A stretch of 64,000 nucleotides of DNA. Origin: Mycobacterium sp. GA-2829 (lineage in GTDB: Bacteria; Actinomycetota; Actinomycetes; Mycobacteriales; Mycobacteriaceae). Shown in pieces: positions 41,016-48,504 of the stretch. The stretch spans positions 1 through 64,000 of the forward strand of contig NZ_LQIT01000002.1 in assembly GCF_001499965.1 (NCBI RefSeq), read 5' to 3'. How positions within the stretch are numbered: the stretch's first letter is position 1; the number at the start of each line of letters is the position of its first letter. The notes under the pieces were generated by a model, which worked only from the letters and a program-made list of their open reading frames with translations, had not been told where the DNA came from and made no database searches. The translations under genes and the position numbers were made by a program.

Positions 41016-42414
41016 ACCCCTCGTCATCATCGGTGACTCGATGCTCGACGTCGACGTCGAGGGCAGCGCCACCCGGCTCAGCCCCGAGGCGCCGGTCCCG
41101 GTGGTCGACGCCGAACGGGTCTGGCACCGCCCCGGCGGCGCCGGTCTGGCCGCCGTCCTCGCCGCCCGCGTCGACCGGGACGTCGTGCTGGTGACCGCAC
41201 TGGCCGACGACGCCGACGGGCAGGCACTGACCGCGCTGCTCGAGGAGGCGGGCGTCCACGTCGTGGCGCTGCCGTTGAGCGGGAGCACGGTGTGCAAGAC
41301 CAGGATCAGGGCGGCCGGCCAGTCGATGCTGCGGCTCGACCACGGTGACGGCACCGCCGCGGGCGCCGAACTGCCCGACGAGGTGGCCACGGTGGTCAAC
41401 GGGGCGCGCGCGGTGTGCGTGGCCGATTACGGCCGCGGCGTCTCGGCGCATCCGGGGGTGCGGGCGCTGCTCGCCGACGTGGTCGAGCGGGTGCCGGTGG
41501 TGTGGGATCCCCACCCGCGGGGCGCCGCCCCGGTGCCCGGCTGCTGGCTGGTCACCCCGAATCAGTCCGAGGCCGAACGCTTCTCCGAACGCGGCGACAG
41601 CGATGCGCACTCCGCCGAACGGTTGCGCCAGCGGTGGCGCGCGCAGGCGGTGTGCGTGACCCTCGGCGCCGGGGGAGCGGTGCTCGCCAGCGAGGCGGGC
41701 AGCGTGCACATCCCAGTGCCGGTGGCGGCCGGGGTGTCCACCGGCCGCCGCGACACCTGCGGCGCCGGTGACCGGTTCGCCGTCGCCGCGACCCAGGCGT
41801 TCGGCGCCGGTGACGACGCATCCGCAGCCGTCGCCGCCGCCGTCGAGGCGGCCAGCCGCTTCGTGGCAACCGGCGGTGCGGTGGGGGTCTCCCGCGCTGT
41901 CGCGGTCGGTGGGAACCGCGTCGGCGCAGCCCAATCCAGCGCGCTCACCGGCGACATCACCGACGTGCGCGACCGGTTGCGCCGTCGGGGCGGGACCCTG
42001 GTCGCCACCGGCGGCTGCTTCGACCTGCTGCACACCGGACACGTGCGGCTGCTGCACCAGGCCCGGCAACTCGGCGACGCCCTCGTGGTGCTCCTCAACT
42101 CCGACGAATCGGTGCGGGCGCTCAAGGGGCCGAGCCGGCCCGTGATGGCCGCCGAGGACCGGGCCCGGGTACTGGCCGCGCTGGCGTGCGTCGACGCGGT
42201 GGTGATCTTCGGTGAGTCCTCACCCGAGGCGGCGCTCGAACGCCTGCGGCCCGACATCTGGGTCAAGGGCGGCGACTACACCGAGAACGACCTCCCCGAG
42301 GCCGGCGTCGTGCGCAGGCACGGCGGTGAGGTGGTGCTGCTGCCCACCGTCGCCGGCTACTCCTCATCCAATTTGATCGCGGCGGCCAACCAGACGCACG
42401 CCGCGCGGTCGTAA
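41008..42414 (+). CDS. hldE: Bifunctional heptose-7-phosphate kinase / heptose-1-phosphate adenylyltransferase
   Basis: 468 residues. The N-terminal ribokinase-type domain has GDSMLDVDVEG, LSPEAPVPVV, GGAGLAAVLAA and the catalytic DTCGAGDRFAVAA. The C-terminal nucleotidyltransferase domain (from about residue 330) has GCFDLLHTGHVRLLHQAR (HxGH motif), LLNSDESVRALKGPSRPV and WVKGGDYTE, all as in HldE. It makes heptose 1,7-bisphosphate, and after dephosphorylation by a GmhB domain makes ADP-heptose. The usual GGAANVA motif reads GGAGLAA, losing an Asn that often contacts the sugar. An ADP (not GDP) heptose is expected from this architecture. Confidence 0.9.
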   Translation: MAEPLVIIGDSMLDVDVEGSATRLSPEAPVPVVDAERVWHRPGGAGLAAVLAARVDRDVVLVTALADDADGQALTALLEEAGVHVVALPLSGSTVCKTRIRAAGQSMLRLDHGDGTAAGAELPDEVATVVNGARAVCVADYGRGVSAHPGVRALLADVVERVPVVWDPHPRGAAPVPGCWLVTPNQSEAERFSERGDSDAHSAERLRQRWRAQAVCVTLGAGGAVLASEAGSVHIPVPVAAGVSTGRRDTCGAGDRFAVAATQAFGAGDDASAAVAAAVEAASRFVATGGAVGVSRAVAVGGNRVGAAQSSALTGDITDVRDRLRRRGGTLVATGGCFDLLHTGHVRLLHQARQLGDALVVLLNSDESVRALKGPSRPVMAAEDRARVLAALACVDAVVIFGESSPEAALERLRPDIWVKGGDYTENDLPEAGVVRRHGGEVVLLPTVAGYSSSNLIAAANQTHAARS

Positions 42415-42428
42415 CCGAAAGGACCTCC

Positions 42429-43130
42429 ATGACCGAACTCGGCAACATCCTCATCACCGGCGGCGCATCCGGACTGGGCGCCGCCACCGTCAAAGCCGTT
42501 CGGCAGCACGGCGGCACACCGCTGGTGATCGACGTCAACCCGCTGCCCGCCGATCTCGGCTCCGACATCGCGTTCGTGCAGTGCGACCTCTCCGACACCG
42601 GCGCCGTCGACACCGCGGTGCGCGAACTCGCCGACCGGGTCGACGGCCAGGTGCACGGCGTGTTCACCGCCGCGGGCACCGATGCGTGCGGCAAGCTCGC
42701 CGACGTCTCGGTCAAGGACTGGGAGCGGGTCATCCACGTCAACCTGCTCGGCACAGCGGCGGTCGTGCGGTCGACGTTGCCCTACCTCAAGGAGACCCAC
42801 GGCCGCATCGTCACCTGCGCGTCCACGCTGGGCATCAAGGCCGTCAGCGATGCCACCGCCTACTGTGCGTCGAAGTTCGGCGTCATCGGGTTCACCCGCG
42901 CGCTGGCCGCCGAACTGGCCGGTGAGGTCGGCGTGACCACCCTGATCCCCGGCGGTATGCACACCGCGTTCTTCGACAACCGCGACGAGCAGTACAAACC
43001 GCCGCCGGACGCCAAGCTCAACCAACCCGAGAACGTCGCGGAGACCGTCATCTTCGCGCTCACCCAGCCGGCCGGCTGCGAGGTGCGGGAGTTGGTGGTG
43101 GCTGCCTCGACCGAGTCGTCATGGCCCTGA
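42429..43130 (+). CDS. SDR-family enzyme in the heptose operon
   Basis: 233 residues, a classical SDR: TGGASGLGAA cofactor loop, DVNPLP after the second strand, FTAAGTDACGKLADV, and the catalytic Ser-Tyr-Lys in CASTLGIKAVSDATAYCASKFGV. It ends PAGCEVRELVVAASTES. It is not the extended-SDR type of the ADP-heptose 6-epimerase HldD, and the expected GGAGFIG is missing. It may oxidise or reduce a heptose or xylose intermediate, or act on a lipid acceptor. It lies 14 bp after hldE with the SD GAAAGGACC and overlaps the next gene by 10 bp. Confidence 0.85.
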   Translation: MTELGNILITGGASGLGAATVKAVRQHGGTPLVIDVNPLPADLGSDIAFVQCDLSDTGAVDTAVRELADRVDGQVHGVFTAAGTDACGKLADVSVKDWERVIHVNLLGTAAVVRSTLPYLKETHGRIVTCASTLGIKAVSDATAYCASKFGVIGFTRALAAELAGEVGVTTLIPGGMHTAFFDNRDEQYKPPPDAKLNQPENVAETVIFALTQPAGCEVRELVVAASTESSWP

Positions 43131-44065
43131 CCGAGGTCGACACGATCCTGGTGTTGCGCGCGCTCGGGCTAGGCGATCTGCTCACCGGTGTGCCCGCGCT
43201 GCGCGGTCTGCGCCGGGCCCACCCGGAGGCCCACATCGTGCTGGCCACCTCCGAACGGTTTGGTGAGCTGGCCGCGCTCACCGGTGCGGTCGACGCGGTC
43301 CATCCGACCGCGGGGCTGGGCCGGCTGCAGGCGCTGCGCACCCCGCCCACACTGGCGGTCAACCTGCACGGCAGCGGGCCGGAGAGCATCGACGATCTGC
43401 GCGCCGTGCACCCACGATCCCTCCTCACCCACCGCCACCCCGCATTCCCCGACGTGCCGGGGCCGGCCTGGCCGACCGACGTCCACGAGGTCGACCGCTG
43501 GTGCCGGCTGCTCGAATGGGCTCAGATCCCCTGCGACGCAGACGATCTCAGGATCGCGCGACCACCCGGTTTCGCCGACCGGTCCGGGGTCGTCGTCATC
43601 CATCCCGGGGCGGCGTTCCCCGCGCGGCGCTGGCCGCCCGACCGGTTCGCCGCCGTCGCCGCCGCGCTGCACGCCGAGGGCCACGAAGTCGTGATCACCG
43701 GTGACACAAGCGAACTCGACCTCGCCCGGACGGTGGCCGCCGAGGCGGGGCTGCCCGACCATACGGTGCTCGCGGGCACCCTCGGGCTCCTCGAGCTGAT
43801 CGCGTTGATCAGCGACTGCCGTCTGCTCGTGTGCGGCGACACCGGCGTCGGGCACATCGCCACCGCGACCGCGGCGCCCTCGGTGCTGCTGTTCGGCCCC
43901 ACCCCGCCGAGACGGTGGGGTCCGCGGGGGCCGGGACCGCACGTCGTGCTGTGGGCAGGCCGGGCGGGCGATCCGCACGGCGCCGAACCGGACCGGGGCC
44001 TGCTGGAGCTCACCGTCTCCGACGTCCTGGACGCCGTGGACACGCTGCGCAGGGAACGGGTGTGA
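43121..44065 (+). CDS. Glycosyltransferase family 9 (ADP-heptosyltransferase-like) B
   Basis: 314 residues. Begins with TILVLRALGLGDLLTGVPALRGLRRAHPEA, the classic GT9 opening (RxxxLGD-L), and has LAVNLHGSG, VVVIHPGAAFPARRWPPDRF, VVITGDTSELDLA, and CGDTGVGHIATATAAPSVLLFGPTPPRRWGP. It is more like the usual heptosyltransferases than copy A. Two GT9 enzymes in one operon suggest two successive heptose additions or different acceptor positions. Translation is coupled at both ends by overlaps with its neighbours. Confidence 0.9.
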   Translation: MALTEVDTILVLRALGLGDLLTGVPALRGLRRAHPEAHIVLATSERFGELAALTGAVDAVHPTAGLGRLQALRTPPTLAVNLHGSGPESIDDLRAVHPRSLLTHRHPAFPDVPGPAWPTDVHEVDRWCRLLEWAQIPCDADDLRIARPPGFADRSGVVVIHPGAAFPARRWPPDRFAAVAAALHAEGHEVVITGDTSELDLARTVAAEAGLPDHTVLAGTLGLLELIALISDCRLLVCGDTGVGHIATATAAPSVLLFGPTPPRRWGPRGPGPHVVLWAGRAGDPHGAEPDRGLLELTVSDVLDAVDTLRRERV

Positions 44066-45357
44066 GCGGCGCACGGGTCGCGGTGATCGGCGCCGGCTAC
44101 GTCGGGCTCACCAGTGCGGTGTGCTTCGCCGAACGCGGCCACGACACGGTGTGCGTCGACGTCGACGAGGCGCGGATCGCGCAGCTGGGCGCCGGTGTCC
44201 CGACCATCGACGAACCGGACCTCCCCGAACTCCTCGACCGCGGACTGGCCACCGGCACACTGCGCTTCACCACCCGGTACGCCGATGTCGCCGACCGCGA
44301 CGTCGTGTTCGTCTGCGTCTCCACCCCGAGTCTGCCCGACGGTTCGGCCGACCTGCGCGCGGTCGACGCCGTCGTGGCCGACCTCGCCGGTGTGCTGCGC
44401 CCCGGTGCGGTGGTGGCGCTCAAGTCGACGGTCCCGGTGGGCACCACCCGGCGGGTCGGGGAACGCCTGCGCGCGTGCGGGATCCCCGTCGTGTCGACTC
44501 CGGAGTTCCTGCGGGAGAGCCACGCCGTCGGCGACTTCCGCGACCCCGACCGCATCGTGATCGGCGCCGCCGACGCGGCGGCCGCCGACCGTGTCGCCGC
44601 GCTGTACCCGCCCGCGCCGGTGCTGCGGATGAGTCCGGAGAGCGCGGAACTGGCCAAGTACGCCAGCAACGCCTTCCTCGCGGTGAAGATCTCGTACGCG
44701 AACTCGCTCGCGCAGCTGTGTGCGCAGGCGGGCGCGGACATCGACGACGTCACCCGCTGTATGGGCGCCGACATCCGGATCGGTCCGCACTTCCTGCGGC
44801 CCGGCCCCGGCTGGGGCGGCTCCTGCCTGCCCAAGGACACCGCGGCGCTGGTGCACACCGCCCGCGAGCACGGCGTCACCCTGCCCGAGGTCGACTCGGC
44901 CAGGGTGACCAACGCCGCGCAGCCGACGCGCATCGCCGAGGCCGTCGACCGCGCCATCGGCATCCCGATCGGCGATGCGCGCGTCACGGTGCTGGGGGTG
45001 ACGTTCAAGGCCGGCACCGCCGACGTGCGCGATTCGCCCGCGCTGACCGTCTCGGCCGAATTGAGTTCCCGCGGTGCGCAAATCACCGCCTACGATCCGC
45101 TACTGGCCCACATCGACACCGAGGTGTTGCGCCGTTCGGGCATCGCGGGCGTCGACGATCCGTACCTGGCCGCCAAGGGGGCCGACGCGATCGTCGTGCT
45201 GACCGAGTGGCCGCAGTTCCGCGAACTGGACTGGGCCCGCATCGCCGAGCAGGCACCCGGTGCGGCCGTCGTCGACACCCGCAACCTGCTCGACCCCGCG
45301 GTGCTCGCTGAAGCCGGCCTGACCTGCCTCGCCAACGGCAGGGGCGCCGGCTACTGA
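44062..45357 (+). CDS. ugd: UDP-glucose 6-dehydrogenase
   Basis: 431 residues from a GTG that overlaps the preceding stop (GTGA). N-terminal Rossmann fold VAVIGAGYVGLTSAVCFAERGH, then VFVCVSTPS and TVPVGTT. The catalytic cysteine is in GPGWGGSCLPKDT and the conserved lysine in ELAKYASNAFLAVKISYANS. The C-terminal UDP-binding domain includes LGVTFKAGTADVRDSPAL. It oxidises UDP-glucose twice to UDP-glucuronate, the substrate of the uxs product at the other end of the operon. Its stop overlaps the end of the convergent topoisomerase gene by 7 bp. Confidence 0.93.
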   Translation: MSGARVAVIGAGYVGLTSAVCFAERGHDTVCVDVDEARIAQLGAGVPTIDEPDLPELLDRGLATGTLRFTTRYADVADRDVVFVCVSTPSLPDGSADLRAVDAVVADLAGVLRPGAVVALKSTVPVGTTRRVGERLRACGIPVVSTPEFLRESHAVGDFRDPDRIVIGAADAAAADRVAALYPPAPVLRMSPESAELAKYASNAFLAVKISYANSLAQLCAQAGADIDDVTRCMGADIRIGPHFLRPGPGWGGSCLPKDTAALVHTAREHGVTLPEVDSARVTNAAQPTRIAEAVDRAIGIPIGDARVTVLGVTFKAGTADVRDSPALTVSAELSSRGAQITAYDPLLAHIDTEVLRRSGIAGVDDPYLAAKGADAIVVLTEWPQFRELDWARIAEQAPGAAVVDTRNLLDPAVLAEAGLTCLANGRGAGY

Positions 45358-46376
45358 CCCTTGGCGACCTTGCGGATCAGCCGCGCGGTGCCGCGCTCGA
45401 GGATCTCCTGCCGTTCGTCGGGACGTCTGGCCCGCTCCGCGCGGCGGGCCGCCGCGGCGATGGTCACCTCGTTCTCGTAGCCGGTGACCACCCGCGGGTC
45501 CACATACGACGCCCGCGCCACCGCCGGGGTGTTGCCGAGCGCCTCGGAGACCTCCTTCATCACCGCCGACTCCACCCGCTTGATCACCTTCTTGTCGACA
45601 GGCGGGTCGGCGTCGACGAACGCCGCGGCCGCCAGCACGGTGCCGTGCCAGGTGCGCAGATCCTTCACCGAGTAGTCGTCGCCGACGAGCTCCTTGAACC
45701 GCACGTTGAGGTCGTCGGAGTGGATCTCGGCCCAGCCGTCGGCGGTGCGGCAGGCCAGCAGGCGGTCGGGCCGGTCCGGGTGCCGCAGCAGCGCCCGCAC
45801 CGCCTTGACCACCTCGGGATCGTCGATGAGCAGCGTGCGCCGGACACCGCTTTTGGCGGGATAGTCGAACTCGACCGCCTGCCGCTGCAGTGAGACGTGT
45901 TCGCACAGCAGCGTGGCGATCCCGAACGAGTTGTTCTCCTCGGCGTACTGCTCGCCGCCCGCGCGGAAGTACCCGAGGTCGAGCAGGTGCAGCGCCAGCG
46001 CCAGCACCCGGTTGCGCTTCCACCCGCGGCCACCCAGATCGGCGGCGACCTGCCTGCGCATCTCCGGCAGCGCCGCGGACATCTGCAGCACACGGTCGAA
46101 TTTCTCCTCGTTGCGCTCCTCCTGCCACCGCTGGTGGTAGAGGTACTGACGCCGGCCCGCGGCGTCGGTGCCGACGGCCTGGATGTGGCCGTTCGGGTAG
46201 GGGCAGATCCACACCTTCTTCCACGCCGGCGGAATCACCAGCGCGTTGATGCGCTCGACCGTGCGCGCATCGGTGATGAGCTCACCGTTCTGGTCGTAGT
46301 AGGAGAAACCTTTGCCGCGGCGCACGCGGCGCAACCCGGGTCCGGTTACTGTGCTGCGCCGGAGTCGCATCGACAC
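45351..46376 (-). CDS. DNA topoisomerase IB (poxvirus type)
   Basis: 341 residues. The N-terminal domain carries GFSYYDQNGELITD and NALVIPPAWKKVWICP; the catalytic domain has NRVLALALHLLDLGYFRAG, NNSFGIATLL, KDLRTWHGTVLAA, and the nucleophilic tyrosine in ARASYVDPRVV. These match the compact bacterial topoisomerase IB enzymes, which relax DNA supercoils without ATP by a 3'-phosphotyrosine intermediate. M. tuberculosis lacks one as far as I recall, while fast-growing mycobacteria have it. It stands alone, convergent with ugd. Confidence 0.92.
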   Translation of the reverse strand: MSMRLRRSTVTGPGLRRVRRGKGFSYYDQNGELITDARTVERINALVIPPAWKKVWICPYPNGHIQAVGTDAAGRRQYLYHQRWQEERNEEKFDRVLQMSAALPEMRRQVAADLGGRGWKRNRVLALALHLLDLGYFRAGGEQYAEENNSFGIATLLCEHVSLQRQAVEFDYPAKSGVRRTLLIDDPEVVKAVRALLRHPDRPDRLLACRTADGWAEIHSDDLNVRFKELVGDDYSVKDLRTWHGTVLAAAAFVDADPPVDKKVIKRVESAVMKEVSEALGNTPAVARASYVDPRVVTGYENEVTIAAAARRAERARRPDERQEILERGTARLIRKVAKGQ

Positions 46377-46397
46377 CTACCTGTGATCGCGGTTACG

Positions 46398-46424
46398 GGT
46401 TTGGCGCCGGCGGCGCCTGGGGTA
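46398..46424 (+). promoter_or_regulatory. Candidate SigF promoter upstream of rsbW-sigF, distal
   Basis: GGTTT (46398-46402), 17 bases, GGGTA followed by T (46420-46424). It matches the SigF consensus but lies 225 bp upstream of rsbW. It could drive the operon with a long leader or a small ORF in between. Confidence 0.5.
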
Positions 46425-46437
46425 TGGGAGGCACACC

Positions 46438-46599
46438 ATGGTGAGCACGAGGTTGACGCGCGCGAGAAAACGGTCACGGCAGGAGCCGTCGCGACAGCGT
46501 CGGTGCGACCAACGGAAGCGGTTTCACGCCGGGGTATTACCCGGCGGATCACCGAGTCACACGTACGTACCTGCGACTTCCCCGAGTGCCGATGTCTAG
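46438..46599 (+). CDS. Possible small arginine-rich protein ahead of rsbW
   Basis: A 53-codon reading frame starts with ATG six bases after GGGAGG and just downstream of the distal SigF-type promoter. The product begins MVSTRLTRARKRSRQEPSRQ and is strongly basic at first, then Ser/Pro-rich. Codon third positions are less GC-biased than in the neighbouring genes, which speaks against it. Some fast-growing mycobacteria have a chaB gene before rsbW; this is not ChaB. It may be only leader RNA. Confidence 0.25.
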   Translation: MVSTRLTRARKRSRQEPSRQRRCDQRKRFHAGVLPGGSPSHTYVPATSPSADV

Positions 46600-46619
46600 C
46601 CGACGAACAGGCTGGGGTA
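46594..46619 (+). promoter_or_regulatory. Candidate SigF promoter proximal to rsbW-sigF
   Basis: GTCT (46594-46597), 17 bases, GGGTA (46615-46619). One base differs from GTTT. It would start transcription about 23 bp before rsbW and give autoregulation. Confidence 0.45.
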
Positions 46620-46648
46620 GTCTCGCTTCGATATTGCCGGGAGGTCAG

Positions 46649-47083
46649 ATGGCCGAGGTCGAAACTCAGCACAACGGGCAGGCCAATGCCGACCGTTCGG
46701 TGGAGCTGCGTGTGTCAGCGACGCTGGAGAATCTTGCGGTGCTCCGCACGCTCGTCGCCGCGGTGGGCACCTTCGAGGATCTGGACTTCGACGCGGTCTC
46801 CGATCTGCGGTTGGCCGTCGACGAGGCGTGCACCCGGCTCATTCGCTCGGCGGTGCCGAAGTCGACACTCGTGGTGGTCGTGCATCCCCGCGACACCGAG
46901 GTCGTCGTCGACGCGTCGACCACATGTCAGAACACCGACATCCTGGCGCCGGGCAGCTTCAGCTGGCATGTCCTGAGCTCGCTGACCGACGAGGTGCGCA
47001 CCTTCTCGAACGGTCGGGGGCCCGAGGACGGGCAGGTATTCGGCATCTCGCTGACGACGAGACGAGCGAGTTCGTTGCGGTGA
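46649..47083 (+). CDS. rsbW: Anti-sigma F factor RsbW (UsfX)
   Basis: 144 residues, a GHKL-fold serine kinase/ATPase of the RsbW type. VELRVSATLENLAVLRTLVAAVGTFEDL begins the fold, and DFDAVSDLRLAVDEACTRLIRSA is the N-box helix. The G1/G2 boxes are weak, as in M. tuberculosis UsfX, where ATP use is doubtful. It binds SigF and blocks it until an anti-anti-sigma protein takes over. The start follows GGGAGGT, and the stop overlaps the sigF GTG. Confidence 0.9.
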   Translation: MAEVETQHNGQANADRSVELRVSATLENLAVLRTLVAAVGTFEDLDFDAVSDLRLAVDEACTRLIRSAVPKSTLVVVVHPRDTEVVVDASTTCQNTDILAPGSFSWHVLSSLTDEVRTFSNGRGPEDGQVFGISLTTRRASSLR

Positions 47084-47871
47084 CGCCATCGTCGGCACAG
47101 GGTTCGTCGCCACGACAGAACTCTGAGTACTCGGACGTTGCTGCCATGTTCCGGGAGCTTCAGGAGCTCACCCCGGACACGCAGGCGTTCCAGCGCCAGC
47201 GCGACCGGATCGTCGAACGCTGTCTGCCGCTGGCGGACCACATCGCGCGCCGCTTCGACGGCCGCGGCGAACCGCGCGACGACCTCGTTCAGGTGGCCCG
47301 CGTCGGCCTGGTCAACGCGGTGATCCGCTTCAACGTCGACGCCGGCTCGGACTTCGTGTCGTTCGCGGTGCCCACCATCATGGGTGAGGTCCGCCGCCAC
47401 TTCCGCGACAACAGCTGGTCGGTGAAGGTGCCGCGCCGGCTCAAGGAACTGCACCTGCGGCTGGGGGCGGCGACCGCCGAGTTGTCCCAGCGGCTGGGCC
47501 GGGCGCCGACGGCCAGCGAGCTCGCCGAGGAACTCGGGATGGACCGTGACGAGGTGGTCGAGGGTCTGGTCGCGGGCAGCTCGTACAACACCCTGTCGAT
47601 CGACAGCGGTGGCAACAGCGGTAACGAGGATGCGCCCGCGATCGCCGACACACTGGGTGACGTCGACCTGGGCCTCGATCAGATCGAGAACCGCGAGGCG
47701 CTGCGGCCGCTGCTCGCCGCGCTGCCCGAACGGGAGCGGATGGTGCTGCTGCTGAGGTTCTTCGAGAACCTCACCCAGACGCAGATCGCCGAGCGCGTCG
47801 GCATCTCGCAGATGCACGTGTCCCGGCTGCTGGCGAAATCGCTAACTCGCCTCCGCGACCAGTTGCAGTAG
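47080..47871 (+). CDS. sigF: RNA polymerase sigma factor SigF (general stress)
   Basis: 263 residues, a group 3 sigma factor. Region 2 is seen at LADHIARRFDGRGEPRDDLVQVARVGLVNAVIRF followed by FAVPTIMGEVRRHFRD; region 3 at LSQRLGRAPTASELAEEL; and region 4 at LPERERMVLLLRFFENLTQTQIAERVGISQMHVSRLLA. SigF responds to stationary phase and stress and directs transcription from GTTT-N15-17-GGGTA promoters, several of which lie in this window. Start GTG at 47080 overlaps the rsbW stop (GTGA), matching equal production of sigma and anti-sigma. Confidence 0.95.
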   Translation: MTPSSAQGSSPRQNSEYSDVAAMFRELQELTPDTQAFQRQRDRIVERCLPLADHIARRFDGRGEPRDDLVQVARVGLVNAVIRFNVDAGSDFVSFAVPTIMGEVRRHFRDNSWSVKVPRRLKELHLRLGAATAELSQRLGRAPTASELAEELGMDRDEVVEGLVAGSSYNTLSIDSGGNSGNEDAPAIADTLGDVDLGLDQIENREALRPLLAALPERERMVLLLRFFENLTQTQIAERVGISQMHVSRLLAKSLTRLRDQLQ

Positions 47872-48249
47872 CGGTTGCGTCTGCCCGCCGAGCGTGTCGA
47901 GCGCGGCGGCCACGGTTTCCGACGTCGGCAGCGTGGCGTCCGGATCGCAGATCTGCAGCAGCCGGCGGACCGCGGCACTGGGGACGAGCGTCCACTCGAG
48001 GTCGGCCTCCGCGCACCGGACGTTGAGTGTGTGGAGCGCGGAAAACCCTGCTGTGCTGAAGAATTCGACCTCGATGAGGTCGAGGATCAGACCGCACCCG
48101 GCATGGCTCACCGCGAAGTCGGCGAACTGCTGGGCGTTGACGGCGTCGAGTTCCCCGTGTGCGGAGACCACGGTCGCCGACGGCGATCGCGGTGCGGCCT
48201 GGAAGCGGGCGGTGTGGCAGATCGCCGATTGGGTGAGCGTCGATGACAT
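47842..48249 (-). CDS. STAS-domain anti-anti-sigma factor
   Basis: About 135 residues. A STAS fold is visible: VVSAHGELDAVNAQQFADFAV, then LILDLIEVEFFSTAGFSALHTLNVRCAEADLEWTLV, and a C-terminal helix. The serine in FFSTAGFSAL is where partner anti-sigma kinases phosphorylate such proteins. It is convergent with sigF and overlaps its last 30 bp, so it is a natural candidate to release SigF from RsbW, like RsfA and RsfB. ATG 48249 follows GGAG; a GTG at 48291 would add 14 residues. Confidence 0.85.
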   Translation of the reverse strand: MSSTLTQSAICHTARFQAAPRSPSATVVSAHGELDAVNAQQFADFAVSHAGCGLILDLIEVEFFSTAGFSALHTLNVRCAEADLEWTLVPSAAVRRLLQICDPDATLPTSETVAAALDTLGGQTQPLLQLVAEAS

Positions 48250-48504
48250 CGGTGTGACTCCATCAGTCGAGAGTTTCGTACTGTGGCTCACGTCAGGGAA
48301 AGCGGCCCTGCTGTCTCAAAACCGTCGGTGCCAGGGTCGCGGTCGGCCCCGCTCCTACGTCGATGACGTTTGCAGCAGGCTGTGAACTCAACCTGGTTCG
48401 GACACTACGCCGACGCGACGGTGATGGACAGCTCACCTGGCTTTTCTTAATGAACGCTTCACCTGCCGTCGTCGCCGCACCGGCCCGGGGTGAGACTGTG
48501 GAGT

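Noticed and set aside
46516..46535. GGTTT close to GGGTAT as a third SigF promoter before rsbW
   Set aside because: The spacing is only about 8 bases, too short for a SigF promoter; the GGGTATTACCC part is more likely a small hairpin.
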